Shown here one piece after another: positions 35,668 through 44,780 of a stretch of 64,000 nucleotides of DNA. Origin of the DNA: Clostridia bacterium. Its GTDB lineage: Bacteria > Bacillota > Clostridia > Oscillospirales > Acutalibacteraceae. The stretch is taken from NCBI GenBank assembly GCA_017416765.1, contig JAFQBE010000033.1, forward strand, positions 1-64,000. Direction: 5' to 3'. A model generated the notes under the pieces. The model searched no databases and was not told the DNA's origin. It was given only the letters and a program-made list of their open reading frames with translations. The position numbers and the translations under genes were made by a program. How positions within the stretch are numbered: position 1 is the stretch's first letter; every line of letters starts with the position of its first letter.

Positions 35668-36010
35668 TTATACGGCAATCAGATAGTTGGACACACAGAC
35701 ATTCAGTCTCCAATGACTGAGATGGAATATACTCGTAGCAAGAACGGCAAGTCGGTCATATTCGGTCGGCAGGCCGTTTTTTATTGCGTGCTTTTTGCTC
35801 TCTCCCCTAAGCTTGTATGTACCGGTAAAATCAGATTTGTTTATGGGCTTTGGTTTCTTAGTTCTCTTATCCAGACAGCGCTCATTCCAATGCTTACAGA
35901 TCAATTCTTCAAGTTTCTCCCGGTAGCCTTCTTCGTTGTTTATTCTGTCGAGATAATATTTGTAGGCTCGTTTCGCCTGTGCGGCACGGAGTGAATGATA
36001 AGCGTATGCT
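35668..36010 (-). pseudogene. Decayed 3' fragment of a tyrosine-recombinase gene
   Basis: The leftward frame encodes the last 110 or so residues of a paralogue of the recombinase at 36168-37127. RAAQAKRAYKYYLDRINNE matches RAEQAVRAYNYYLGRINNE, and the ends YDRLAVLATSIFHLSHWRL and YDRLVLMAVSIYHLSHWRL align. A stop codon lies just upstream of the homology and no start or N-terminal half exists. It lies downstream of the full gene in the same direction. It is a remnant of a second element or of a tandem duplication. Confidence 0.75.
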
Positions 36011-36167
36011 TATCTTGCTTTTGACCGAGCATGATTTACTCCTTGATATTGTATTTTTCAAGGATTTATATCTGAACTCATAGTGAGTTATATTCGTGTT
36101 CATCCTGAGAATTTATATCAAAACGGGCAGCGTCAAATCTTCCCCGTATCCTCAGTGGGTGTGGTAA

Positions 36168-37127
36168 TCATACCGCCAGCATGTAGTTTGAGACAGTTAC
36201 GTCGAGTCTCCAATGAGACAAGTGATAGATCGAAACTGCCATCAGCACCAGTCTGTCATAGACAATCGGCAGTCCTTTTTCAAGTGCAAGCTGTTTATTC
36301 TTTCCGCGCACAAAATAATTGCCACGGATTTCGTTCTTATCAAGGTGCTTCGGTTTCTTTGTTTTCTTATCAATGCACTTTTCGTTCCAACGCTTTATAA
36401 TCTCATCCTCAAGCTGCTTTCTGTATCCGGGCTCATTGTTGATTCTGCCAAGATAGTAGTTGTATGCTCTTACCGCCTGTTCGGCTCTCATATGGTGATA
36501 ATCAATGCTGTTGTTCATTTCCTGTGCAGAAAACACTTTATTTTCCGTACCGTCAAAAAACTGCTTTACTGTTCCGATATCTTCCGGCAAGATGCGCTGA
36601 TAGGTTTCTTTGCCGCCCTTACCTCTGCGAACAACGATGCACAAATATCCGCATTCATCCACCTTCAGGTCACTGCCGCGAAGGTTCTTAAGTTCGTTTC
36701 TGCGGATTCCGATACATCTCTGCAGCTCAACCGTTCTTGAATACTTGCTGTTGTTTTCATCACCGTCCGAACGGTAATGTTTGCGTTCTTTTCTGGAACG
36801 GGTGTTTTCTGCCGCATACCTTTTAGGCAGATTCATCACGTTAAGCGGAATCCCGTGATAGAGTCCGACGGGAGCCATATATGTATGAATTGTGCTTGCG
36901 GTATGGTCTTTTTCTTTCAGGTACTCAATGTAATCCTCAATATGCTCGGCGCATTCTTCCTTGGTTTTGCAGTCGTACTGTTCACGGCAGAACTTAACAA
37001 ATTTGTCATAGTTCTTTATGTATGCCGCTCTTGTCACATTGTTTTCATACTGCTTAAAATGCTTTGCGGCATCATTTCTGAGCTTGCCTGAAGTGCTCTG
37101 CTTGTAATGTTTCTTTTTCTTACTCAA
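36168..37127 (-). CDS. Tyrosine recombinase/phage-type integrase
   Basis: 319 residues. The N-terminal SAM-like core-binding domain covers about 20-110 (TRAAYIKNYDKFVKFC...). In the catalytic domain, box I Arg is in GIRRNELKNL (about 143), the beta-hairpin Lys in VRRGKGGKE, and the C-terminal LSHWRLDVTVSNYML holds the His/Trp position and the nucleophile Tyr. The usual H-x-x-R of box II reads V-Y-D-R, so the first His is missing while Arg remains. It is transcribed leftward from a region with strong inverted repeats at 37461-37545. It probably moved this accessory segment; activity is uncertain. Confidence 0.75.
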   Translation of the reverse strand: MSKKKKHYKQSTSGKLRNDAAKHFKQYENNVTRAAYIKNYDKFVKFCREQYDCKTKEECAEHIEDYIEYLKEKDHTASTIHTYMAPVGLYHGIPLNVMNLPKRYAAENTRSRKERKHYRSDGDENNSKYSRTVELQRCIGIRRNELKNLRGSDLKVDECGYLCIVVRRGKGGKETYQRILPEDIGTVKQFFDGTENKVFSAQEMNNSIDYHHMRAEQAVRAYNYYLGRINNEPGYRKQLEDEIIKRWNEKCIDKKTKKPKHLDKNEIRGNYFVRGKNKQLALEKGLPIVYDRLVLMAVSIYHLSHWRLDVTVSNYMLAV

Positions 37128-38049
37128 AGCTTTTTTCTCCTTTCTTTTGTATTGGGCTTCTCTGAAAAATCATCGCACAAAATCTTGCGTGCCCTTTTTC
37201 TGCCATATTGTCCCAAAATACTCGTTAATACACAAAGTATTGCCTGCGTTTTTGAACCAATCTGACAAAAAAATAACTACGCAATCTTTGCACCCTGAGT
37301 TTTCAGAAAAACCCTATTCGGAAAGTGTTCTGCATAGCAACGTCACTTTACCAAAACGCCCACTAAAAAAATTAGTGTTAAACTGTTCGGGGGCTTCATC
37401 CGGAAGCGATAACTTGTTGAGAACAAGCTATCCGTTAAGGTCGATGCAAACCATAACGCCAAAACGATTTTCCGTATACGAAAACCGTTCATTCGCCCTA
37501 CTAACTGGTTATTCCGGTTAATAACCTGAATAACCGTTAGTAAGACCGGCTCTTTTCTTTCGAAAAGTTGCCGTGTCTGTGATGAGAACAGAGCAACAAA
37601 GCTTTTGAAAATCTTTGCTTTTACTGTTTCAACACTCTCAATCCGTACATTTTAAAACCGCACGGATTGTGCAGGATACGCGGTGGTTTTCTCATCTCAT
37701 TTCGATCCGCACACCCACACTATGGGGGTGAATATCTCAGGGGATAATGCCGCTACCGAGATTCGCCGAACTTAAAGATCAAACTACCGATGTGCCCTTG
37801 CACTGATTTTCCTCCTCAATTTAAATTCTCAAACCGCCTTCGCAATTTCTATCCCTGACAGTTGAACTAAAACGGGATTTTTGAGAATCACTTGCGCTGT
37901 GATTCTTACTCCAAACGTCTTTCATTAATCGCTTAAAGTATGTAAGAATGACTGACATTGCAAATCGCAACTTTAACTTTCCTGCCAAAAACAGGCTGAT
38001 TTCAGGCATAAATTAACCCCTGAAACGGGTGCGATTTCGTTTCAGGAGT
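37128..38049. other. Long segment without a supported gene
   Basis: About 900 bp with no convincing ORF. Apart from the inverted repeats at 37461-37545, it holds many short hairpins and a palindrome TGAAACG/CGTTTCA (about 38020-38045). A 62-codon leftward frame (37821-38009) has a weak AGGGG site and no recognisable product. The composition suggests the non-coding end of an integrated element or an undetected structured RNA. Confidence 0.4.
37461..37545. repeat. Cluster of inverted repeats upstream of the recombinase
   Basis: TTTTCCGTATACGAAAA (about 37468-37484) is a palindrome centred on GTATAC. Directly after it, CTACTAACTGGTTATTC pairs with GAATAACCGTTAGTAAG (37499-37545), with a nested GGTTATT/AATAACC. 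Spacing and dyad symmetry suit recombinase arm or core sites, or an operator. It lies about 330 bp upstream of the recombinase start. Confidence 0.45.
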
Positions 38050-38093
38050 ATAAAAGAACCACCCGACCTAAGTTTTCGCTCGGGTCGGGCGGT
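38049..38093 (-). terminator. Intrinsic terminator of the ABC/two-component operon
   Basis: On the minus strand CCGCCCGACC pairs with GGTCGGGTGG (one G-T pair), followed by TTCTTTTATA. It lies about 100 bp beyond the small peptide gene at the end of the leftward operon; another small hairpin ATACCG/CGGTAT lies at about 38120-38140. Confidence 0.7.
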
Positions 38094-38194
38094 GTGTGTT
38101 CTGCTATAAGGTTATATGATACCGGGTAAGTTTTCGGTATTGTCATTACAGGAACTTTTCCGTTAAATCAAAATCACCCTTATAGGCAATCGAT

Positions 38195-38317
38195 TCAGCC
38201 TGTAACCAGTGAAATAATATACTCAACTGCTTCTGTGATACCGCTGATGATTTCGGCAAAATCGAGACCGCCAAGCATTTCTGTGATGTAACTGATTACG
38301 GTTTCTAAAATTTCCAT
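38195..38317 (-). CDS. 40-residue acidic amphipathic peptide, last gene of export operon
   Basis: Short ORF read directly from the minus strand. ATG 38317 is preceded by AGGAAAGGAG 8 bp upstream, one of the best RBS in the window; TGA is at 38195-38197. The peptide begins MEILETVISYIT and has six Glu, one Asp and no Lys or Arg, giving a net charge near -7. Ile/Leu/Val recur with helical spacing around a central MLGGLDF, so two amphipathic helices joined by Gly-Gly are plausible. It lies 25 bp downstream of the ABC ATPase stop and before the operon terminator. It could be an exported peptide, a lytic-peptide relative or a small regulator of the transporter; the function is inferred only from position. 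Confidence 0.6.
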   Translation of the reverse strand: MEILETVISYITEMLGGLDFAEIISGITEAVEYIISLVTG

Positions 38318-38342
38318 TTCTTTTTCTCCTTTCCTACTGATT

Positions 38343-39032
38343 TTATTGTTCGGTTATTTCACCGTCAACAATTCTGATAATCCTGCCTGCGTGTGAGGCA
38401 ACTTTCAGGTCATGGGTAATCATAACGATTGTATGACCCATATCGTTGAGAGTTCTGAAAAGCTTGAGAACCTCTTCGCCCGTTTTGGTATCGAGCGCGC
38501 CTGTAGGCTCATCGGCAAGCAACAGCTTCGGGTCGCCGATGAGTGCTCTTGCAATTGCCGCCCTTTGCTGCTGACCGCCTGAAAGCTCGTTGGGCTTATG
38601 ATAAATTCTGTCGCTCATTTCGAGCATTGCCAGCTTTTCTTTTGCCTTTGCTTCGGCTTCCTTGTAGCTCTCACCTCTTGCGAGCAAGGGCATCATAACG
38701 TTCTGCAAAACGGTATAAGTGCTGACAAGGTGATATTTCTGAAAAATAAAGCCTATGAGTCGGTTTCTAATTATGGTCTGCTGTCTGTCATTGAGTTTTG
38801 CAACAGGAATTGACATAAGCTTATATTCGCCCGAATCGTAGGTATCCATACAGCCGATTATATTCATCAGCGTACTTTTACCGCTGCCTGAGGGGCCGAG
38901 AATACCGACGTATTCTCCTTGTTTAACCGTCAGCGAAACGTTCCTGAGAGCGTGAACAACGTTGTCGCCCATTACAAACTGCTTGCTGACGTCTTTTATT
39001 TCAATTACGGGGCAGGTTGAAAAATCTGCCAT
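38343..39032 (-). CDS. MacB/LolD-type ABC transporter ATPase
   Basis: 229 residues, the typical size of a stand-alone MacB/LolD-like ATPase. Walker A is GPSGSGKST (about 44-52), the signature LSGGQQQRAAIARAL, Walker B LLLADEPTGALD, and switch His in MITHD. It should power the permease encoded two genes upstream. Between them is the Met-rich lipoprotein gene. It is part of the leftward operon starting with the response regulator, with 16 bp to the lipoprotein stop and 25 bp to the small peptide gene. MacAB-type systems extrude peptides, antibiotics or lipids rather than import. Confidence 0.92.
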   Translation of the reverse strand: MADFSTCPVIEIKDVSKQFVMGDNVVHALRNVSLTVKQGEYVGILGPSGSGKSTLMNIIGCMDTYDSGEYKLMSIPVAKLNDRQQTIIRNRLIGFIFQKYHLVSTYTVLQNVMMPLLARGESYKEAEAKAKEKLAMLEMSDRIYHKPNELSGGQQQRAAIARALIGDPKLLLADEPTGALDTKTGEEVLKLFRTLNDMGHTIVMITHDLKVASHAGRIIRIVDGEITEQ

Positions 39033-39048
39033 TTATATACACCTTCTT

Positions 39049-39684
39049 TTACTGACTGATTATCATTACGGAAGATACGGCATTGTTATCGTCAAGGCTG
39101 AGCATTATAACCATCCCCTTTGAAAGCGAGGTATAATCGCCGCTGCCTACCTTTACGCCGACGGGAATAGTATATTTTGCTGTTTCGCCCGTATATTCAA
39201 GCTCTATATCCTCCATATTCATACCGGGCATTCTACCGCCTCCCTGCGGTCTTTCTCCATTTGCAAAGTCGGGCATAGAGAAATCACCGTCCGGCATTGA
39301 AAAATCCCCCTCGGGCATTTTGCCTTCAAAGCCTTCCGGAGGGGTCATTCCTTCGGGCATTTCCATACCCTCGGGGAATTCCATACCTTCAGCCATTGTC
39401 ATTCCTTCGGGTCTGCTGAAACCCTCAAAATCACCGTTTGGCATTTCGGGACGTGACATTTCTTCGGGCATTTCCGCTAACTCAAGAGTTATCTGGTTTC
39501 CGGCAACGCTTTTAATTTTGCCGATAACTCTTACCGAGCTTGTATCGCCTTTGCTCTCCTGACCGGAGACCTGCTGCAGTGAGGTTTCCTCCTGACCGCC
39601 GGAAATGCTCTGTGAATCAGAGCAGCCTGCAAAAGCAATAGAGAGAACGAGAAGTAATACCGCAATTAATGAGAATGAACGCAT
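39049..39684 (-). CDS. Met/Glu/Gly/Pro-rich lipoprotein
   Basis: 211 residues. A signal peptide with lipobox FAGC (Cys20) anchors it to the outer face of the membrane. The middle (about 85-150) is a run of degenerate repeats of the type (P)EGM/PEGF/MPDGDF, with over a dozen Met and many acidic residues. A small beta domain follows (TAKYTIPVGVKVGSGDYTSL). No catalytic motif is seen. Met-Asp/Glu repeats of this kind can bind Cu(I)/Ag(I) or Ca2+, or act as flexible linkers. The same MP-type tracts occur in the adjoining permease and adaptor, arguing for a shared role. Confidence 0.75.
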   Translation of the reverse strand: MRSFSLIAVLLLVLSIAFAGCSDSQSISGGQEETSLQQVSGQESKGDTSSVRVIGKIKSVAGNQITLELAEMPEEMSRPEMPNGDFEGFSRPEGMTMAEGMEFPEGMEMPEGMTPPEGFEGKMPEGDFSMPDGDFSMPDFANGERPQGGGRMPGMNMEDIELEYTGETAKYTIPVGVKVGSGDYTSLSKGMVIMLSLDDNNAVSSVMIISQ

Positions 39685-39710
39685 AACAATTTACCACCTT
39701 TAATTATTTT

Positions 39711-41084
39711 TTAGTCGAGATTCAACGCTTCTATCGGAACGAGCCTTGATGCTTTCCACGCAGGATAAATGCCGAAAAGCGTGCCCGTTATAACCGCAAA
39801 CACTATTGCCAGCACGTAGCCCCACCAGCTCGGCTCCATTCGTGTGCCCGTAAGCTCCATTAACGGAACAAGCGCAAAACTTAGGCCTATGCCCACAACT
39901 CCGCCGATAACGCTTACGATGTTCGCCTCAAGGAGAAATTCCAGGAGAATAGTACGCTTCTGACATCCTATAGCTTTCAGAATACCGATTTCCGAAGTGC
40001 GTTCTTTTACGGAGACAAAAAGAACGTTCATAATACCAATGCCGCCAACCACAAATACGATTGACGCTACGGCAAACAGCAGAGTTGAAAACGTATCGGC
40101 GGAGCTGGTGGCAGCCTCCATTGCGCTGCCTGAATCGGTTATATCAAAGCTTGTGTTGGGGTGATTTTCCGTGAGAACGGTTTCAATATCCGCCATTACG
40201 GTTTCGACCGTGTTGACATCGGATGCAATAGCCGTTATCTGTGTAGTTCCCGACGTACGGAAAACGTATTTTTCGGCAGTGTTATATGGGATATATACCG
40301 CCGTGTCGGGGCTGATACCAGAGGACACGGAGCCCATTTCCTCAAGCACACCGACTATTTCGTAATTCTTACCGTTGATTTCAATATAATCGCCGTAAGC
40401 ATAAGCACCGTAAGTAAACAGTTCTTCTGCAACGGAGTAGCCGAGTACCGCAACATATTCCTTTGTTTCATTATCGCCGGCTTCGATAAACCTGCCGTAA
40501 AGCGGGTTCAGATTTGAAACGGCATCGTAATTATCCGTTACGCCGACAACGGTTTTGGTCGTTTCCTCTTCGAGCTCACCGCCGAAAACGGTTGTTTCAC
40601 CGCTGATAATCAGCGAAACTTCTTCCAGACCGCTTACAAGCGACTTGATATCTTCAACATCCTGCATTTCGAGCGTTGATTCGTTCAGGGGTGATGACGA
40701 CATTCCTCCGCCGCCTCCACCGCCGAAAGACGGCATTGAACCTCCTCTGCCGCCTGAACCGAATGACGGCATACCGCCGCCTCCGCCGCCTCCGAAGGAA
40801 GGCATTGAGCCGAAATCGGGCATATTGCCGCCGCCCATCGGGAAGCCTCCGCCAGAAAGCATTGCGTCAAGGTCTATACCGTCACCGACGGTTATATCTA
40901 TTGCGCCTGCGTTAAGATTTTTGAACTGGTCGGCAACGTCTGCCTTACCGCCCTGACCGACGGCAATAACAAGCACTATAGTTGCCGAGCCGACTATAAT
41001 GCCGAGCGTTGTCAGCATCATTTTCGCCTTGTTTTCAATGATGTTTATCCAGACAAGGCGTAGAACCTCTCTGAGTCTCATCAT
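39711..41084 (-). CDS. MacB-type ABC transporter permease with Gly/Met-rich insert
   Basis: 457 residues with the MacB layout: one N-terminal helix (about 18-42), a large extracellular MacB_PCD domain, then the FtsX domain with three helices at about 335-445. SVKERTSEIGILKAIGCQKR is the coupling-helix region typical of the family. Between residues about 78 and 135 an unusual low-complexity tract (GGGFPMGGG, MPSFGGGGGGGM repeats) interrupts the outer domain. The start ATG overlaps the adaptor stop (ATGA), so translation is coupled. It should form the membrane part of an efflux complex with the adaptor and ATPase. Confidence 0.9.
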   Translation of the reverse strand: MMRLREVLRLVWINIIENKAKMMLTTLGIIVGSATIVLVIAVGQGGKADVADQFKNLNAGAIDITVGDGIDLDAMLSGGGFPMGGGNMPDFGSMPSFGGGGGGGMPSFGSGGRGGSMPSFGGGGGGGMSSSPLNESTLEMQDVEDIKSLVSGLEEVSLIISGETTVFGGELEEETTKTVVGVTDNYDAVSNLNPLYGRFIEAGDNETKEYVAVLGYSVAEELFTYGAYAYGDYIEINGKNYEIVGVLEEMGSVSSGISPDTAVYIPYNTAEKYVFRTSGTTQITAIASDVNTVETVMADIETVLTENHPNTSFDITDSGSAMEAATSSADTFSTLLFAVASIVFVVGGIGIMNVLFVSVKERTSEIGILKAIGCQKRTILLEFLLEANIVSVIGGVVGIGLSFALVPLMELTGTRMEPSWWGYVLAIVFAVITGTLFGIYPAWKASRLVPIEALNLD

Positions 41085-43168
41085 CTCATCATATCTCCCG
41101 GGTTGAAGTTGCCCATATCAGGCATATTGCTCATATCGAAATCACCCCTATCGGGCATTTCCATGCTTCCGTTGCCTTCTGCACCCGAAGAGCCGAGTGC
41201 GCTCTGAACAAGTATCGTATCGCCTTCGTTAAGGCCCGAAAGGATTTCGACATACTGTCCGTCCGTGAAGCCGATTGAAATCTCGGTTTCAACGCCGTTA
41301 CCGTCCTCGCCCTTGACAAGCACGGTTGAAACGCCATCCTTTGTGGTTACAGCCTGCTTGCTTACGTAAAGAGCATCCATAGCAGAGCCCTGAACGAGAG
41401 TAACGTCGGCACTCATACCGTCCAGAAGCTCCAGACCGGCATCATTTGTAAACTTAACGTTGACCGTATACGAAACGCTTGCGGCACCGATTGTTGCACC
41501 CTCAACGGAAATGCTGTCAACAACCGCCTCAAAGCTTTCGTCAGGGAAGGCTGCAAGCGAAACGACAGCTTCCTGGTCAAGGTAAATATCGAGAATATCG
41601 TCTTCCGAAATTGAAACGCTCACGTTTACCTCGCTCATATCGGTTATGGTCATAAGCGTTGCGGCACTTGACGAGCCGAAGCCCATACTGTCGCCCGAAT
41701 TGCCTGCAGAAATTTCATCACCGACCTCAACGTTCAGCGAAGAAACAATACCATTGCAGGGAGCAGTAATAATGCCGTCATTGCCGATTGTTTCCTTAAT
41801 TTCCGCAAGCTGTTCAACAAGAGTATCGTACTGCTCCTGTGCAGTTTTTACCTTCTGATTGAGCTCGGTCTTTTTAAGGTTGTATTCCTTCTGTGCCGTA
41901 GAAGCGGTAGAATCGGTTGATTCCTTTTTCTGCTCGGCACTGAGCAATGTGGATTTATAGTTTGACTGCTGCTTTTCAAGATTCAGCTTTGCTTTTTCGA
42001 GGGAAGTGAGAGCGTCCTCAAGAGAGTCGGTCATAGCTTCCTTATCCTCGATATTGCCATACTTTTCGTTGAACTCCTGCTTGAAATCGTTGTACTTTTC
42101 CTTTGCTTCGGTAAGATCCTCCTCAGCATCGGAAAGATTGTCGGAAATTTCGTCCGCATCGTAATTATCAAGCTTCTTTTCCAATGTTTCCTGCTCATCA
42201 AACAAATCCTCAAGCTCATCCATTGAAGCTTCGAGCGTTTCGTATTTTTCCTGAGCCTTGAGCAGGTCGCTGTATTTTGTTATTAAATTCTCATCATTGT
42301 TATATTCTTCGGAAAGCTTGTCATAGTTTTCCTTGAGCTCTGCAAGCATAGCCTCCGCCTGCTCCATGTTTGAAGCATCAACTATACCTCTTATTTCGCT
42401 CTGAACCTGATTCAGTTCGGAGTTAATGCTGTTGTATTCGTTTTTCTTTTCCGAATAGTAATCCACGGAGCTTTGCAAGGAATCAACCCTGTTTTCATAG
42501 TAGGTAAGCATAGTTTTATCAACGGTGAAACTTTTGCTTTTTTCAACAAGGTCGTCGTACTTTTCCTGTGCTTCTTCAAGGGATTTCTGTGCCGACTCAA
42601 GGTCAAGCTCTGCCTGTGCAACACTTACGGAATAGTCCGAACCGGAAAGCTCGCCGTTGAGAAGGTTAGTTTCAAGAGTCTGTGCGGCTTTGAGCAGCTC
42701 GCTGTCCCTTGAAATTTTTGCGCTCTCTAAATCTGCATAGGCAGACTGAATTTCTTCTTCATATTCGTCTAAAGCTTCGGAAATATCGTCCATGCTGAGC
42801 TTTGCAAGCGCATCGCCCTGCTTAACCTGAGAGCCCGATTTTACGTAAAGCTCGAGCACCTCTGCGCCGACGGAAAACGTAACGTTTTCTTTGTTGAGCG
42901 TAATAACCGAGCTTTCGGTAAGACCTACGATAATATCGCCCCTTGTTACCTTATACTCACGGTAAACGGGTGTGCTGGCGGAAGTCTGCTTTGAACGTAC
43001 GCCCAGAACAATACCCATGGCAATAGCCGCAACTACAACGAGCGCAACAACGGCAATAATTATCTTCTTTGTCTTACTGAGTTTTCCTTTCTTCTTTTTG
43101 CCGCCGATTTCACCGAGTAATGCGGTAAGCTCATCGGAAGCGTTGTTGGTCTGAGCCTTTTTGCTCAT
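41081..43168 (-). CDS. HlyD/MacA-family adaptor with very long coiled coil
   Basis: 695 residues from ATG 43168 (GGAG 8 bp upstream; in-frame starts at 43174-43177 are too close to it). One N-terminal helix at about 36-60 is followed by a first lipoyl half (VLELYVKSGSQVKQGDALAKL). A coiled coil of roughly 330 residues follows, then the second lipoyl half (GIITAPCNGIVSSLNVEVGD), a beta-barrel and a membrane-proximal domain. The C-terminal 25 residues are Met/Asp/Pro-rich (SMEMPDRGDFDMSNMPDMG). The hairpin is far longer than in E. coli MacA, perhaps to span the thick Gram-positive wall. Confidence 0.9.
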   Translation of the reverse strand: MSKKAQTNNASDELTALLGEIGGKKKKGKLSKTKKIIIAVVALVVVAAIAMGIVLGVRSKQTSASTPVYREYKVTRGDIIVGLTESSVITLNKENVTFSVGAEVLELYVKSGSQVKQGDALAKLSMDDISEALDEYEEEIQSAYADLESAKISRDSELLKAAQTLETNLLNGELSGSDYSVSVAQAELDLESAQKSLEEAQEKYDDLVEKSKSFTVDKTMLTYYENRVDSLQSSVDYYSEKKNEYNSINSELNQVQSEIRGIVDASNMEQAEAMLAELKENYDKLSEEYNNDENLITKYSDLLKAQEKYETLEASMDELEDLFDEQETLEKKLDNYDADEISDNLSDAEEDLTEAKEKYNDFKQEFNEKYGNIEDKEAMTDSLEDALTSLEKAKLNLEKQQSNYKSTLLSAEQKKESTDSTASTAQKEYNLKKTELNQKVKTAQEQYDTLVEQLAEIKETIGNDGIITAPCNGIVSSLNVEVGDEISAGNSGDSMGFGSSSAATLMTITDMSEVNVSVSISEDDILDIYLDQEAVVSLAAFPDESFEAVVDSISVEGATIGAASVSYTVNVKFTNDAGLELLDGMSADVTLVQGSAMDALYVSKQAVTTKDGVSTVLVKGEDGNGVETEISIGFTDGQYVEILSGLNEGDTILVQSALGSSGAEGNGSMEMPDRGDFDMSNMPDMGNFNPGDMMR

Positions 43169-43252
43169 TTTCATCACTCCAATATCTTTGATGGTACTAA
43201 CAATAAAAAATGAAAGTGATGTTTCTGTGAGAAAAACACCACTTTCAAAAAT

Positions 43253-44764
43253 TTATGCTAAGGGTATTACAAATGTAAACTTCACACCGTTATCCGTATT
43301 TTCTGCCGTACAGTTTCCACCGTGCTTTCCAACTACGGATTTGACTATTGAAAGCCCGAGACCTGCGTGAAGAGCTTCGGTTCTTACTCTTGCTTCATCC
43401 GTTCTGTAGAATCTGTCCCATATAAAGGGCAGCTTCTGCGGGTCGATAACAGCACCCTCATTAAATACGGTAAATACTGCACAGGAATCTTCTTCACAAA
43501 GCTTAATTTCTATCTTTCCGCCCGCTTTGGTATGTGTAGCGGCATTTGACAGATAATTCTTGATTGCCTGTTCGAGATATTTTTCATCGCCGTTGACGAA
43601 AAGATTTTCGGTAATATCAATTTCACACTCGGCGTGTTGCAACACAATATCCATTTTGTTTACTGTATATCTGCAAAGCTCGGAAAAATTCAGTTTTTCT
43701 TTTTTAATGCTGTGCAGTTCATTTTCAATCGACGATATTTCAAGCATCGTCTTAACCATATCGTTAAGGCGCTCTGTTTCGTCTATAATTGTCTGACAGT
43801 AGTATTCCTTGTCTATACCCTCAACGTCGTTTTTCAGGTTTTCGCCGTACATCTGCAGCAGACAAAGCGGCGTTTTCATTTCGTGAGAAACGTTTGCAAT
43901 GAAATCACGCTGCGTTTTCTCGGTACGCTTACGCGCATCAATATCGGCAGAGAGCTTTTCGTTGGCGGTTTTCAGTTCTTCAATAGCAGTTGAAAGCCTG
44001 TAAGACATAGTATTTATGCTTGAGGCAAGACTGCTCAGCTCCGGCGTATTGACGGTTTCGTCAGCCGTCTGCTCAAAATCCAGCTTTGAAATCTTCTGCG
44101 AAACAGCTTCAATATTTTTAATAGGCTTATTTATGCTTTTTGCTACAAAATAAGCGCACACAAGACCCGCCAGAAGTATAACGGCAGAGATATAGAAATT
44201 GACCTTTGTGAACATAGCAACACTGCTGTCAATGGATTCAACGGAAGAGGAAAGAAAAATATACCTTTCTTCGTTGCCGAACACAATTTTCCCCTGTAAA
44301 ACAAGGTTGCTGTTTTCTGCTCCGATATGGCGCACTTCAGGATTTACCGAAAACTCAGAAAAGTCAATCCGGGGTACTTTTTTAATCGGATTATCGCCCA
44401 CAGGACTACCACCGGGAGGAATATCGTTAGGTGAAGGCGGATTATTGCCGAACAGCAATGGCTGACCGAAAAACTCAAAACCGCCCATAGATACCCTTGT
44501 TGAATAAACAACTTCGGAATTATCGAAAACCGTTATTTTGATGTTGTGGGTATTCTCGCTTTTTTCAGTAAGGCTGCTGAGCTGCAAGGTGTTGTCCGTG
44601 TAGTTGCTTTGCAGGGTTTCAAAAAGCTCCAGCATCTGCTTTTCTCTCTCGTGAACGAAGAAGGTTTTTGAAAGGAAAACTCCGAAAAGCAGCTGTAACA
44701 CAACCGCAACCGACAGCAGCGCCGCCGAAAAAATCATAATTTTAGCTCTGATTGATGTCTTCAT
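43253..44764 (-). CDS. Sensor histidine kinase
   Basis: 503 residues from ATG 44764, which leaves a 16-bp gap to the response-regulator gene; the longer frame to 44845 would overlap it by 65 bp. Two membrane helices (about 7-28 and 190-213) enclose an outside sensor domain with a Pro-rich stretch (NPPSPNDIPPGGSP). A HAMP region, HisKA box ANVSHEMKTPL (His294) and HATPase_c motifs follow (NYLSNAATHT N-box, GLGLSIVKSVVG G-box). It should phosphorylate the adjoining OmpR-type regulator and control the efflux genes 3' of it in response to an envelope signal. Confidence 0.92.
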   Translation of the reverse strand: MKTSIRAKIMIFSAALLSVAVVLQLLFGVFLSKTFFVHEREKQMLELFETLQSNYTDNTLQLSSLTEKSENTHNIKITVFDNSEVVYSTRVSMGGFEFFGQPLLFGNNPPSPNDIPPGGSPVGDNPIKKVPRIDFSEFSVNPEVRHIGAENSNLVLQGKIVFGNEERYIFLSSSVESIDSSVAMFTKVNFYISAVILLAGLVCAYFVAKSINKPIKNIEAVSQKISKLDFEQTADETVNTPELSSLASSINTMSYRLSTAIEELKTANEKLSADIDARKRTEKTQRDFIANVSHEMKTPLCLLQMYGENLKNDVEGIDKEYYCQTIIDETERLNDMVKTMLEISSIENELHSIKKEKLNFSELCRYTVNKMDIVLQHAECEIDITENLFVNGDEKYLEQAIKNYLSNAATHTKAGGKIEIKLCEEDSCAVFTVFNEGAVIDPQKLPFIWDRFYRTDEARVRTEALHAGLGLSIVKSVVGKHGGNCTAENTDNGVKFTFVIPLA

Positions 44765-44780
44765 ATTTTCACCGCACAGT

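Noticed and set aside
37821..38009. 62-codon leftward ORF
   Set aside because: Weak RBS, no recognisable family, and it lies in a segment with no other coding signal; kept only as a remark.
40555..40956. Proline-rich rightward ORF
   Set aside because: Antisense of the Gly/Met-rich tract in the MacB-type permease.
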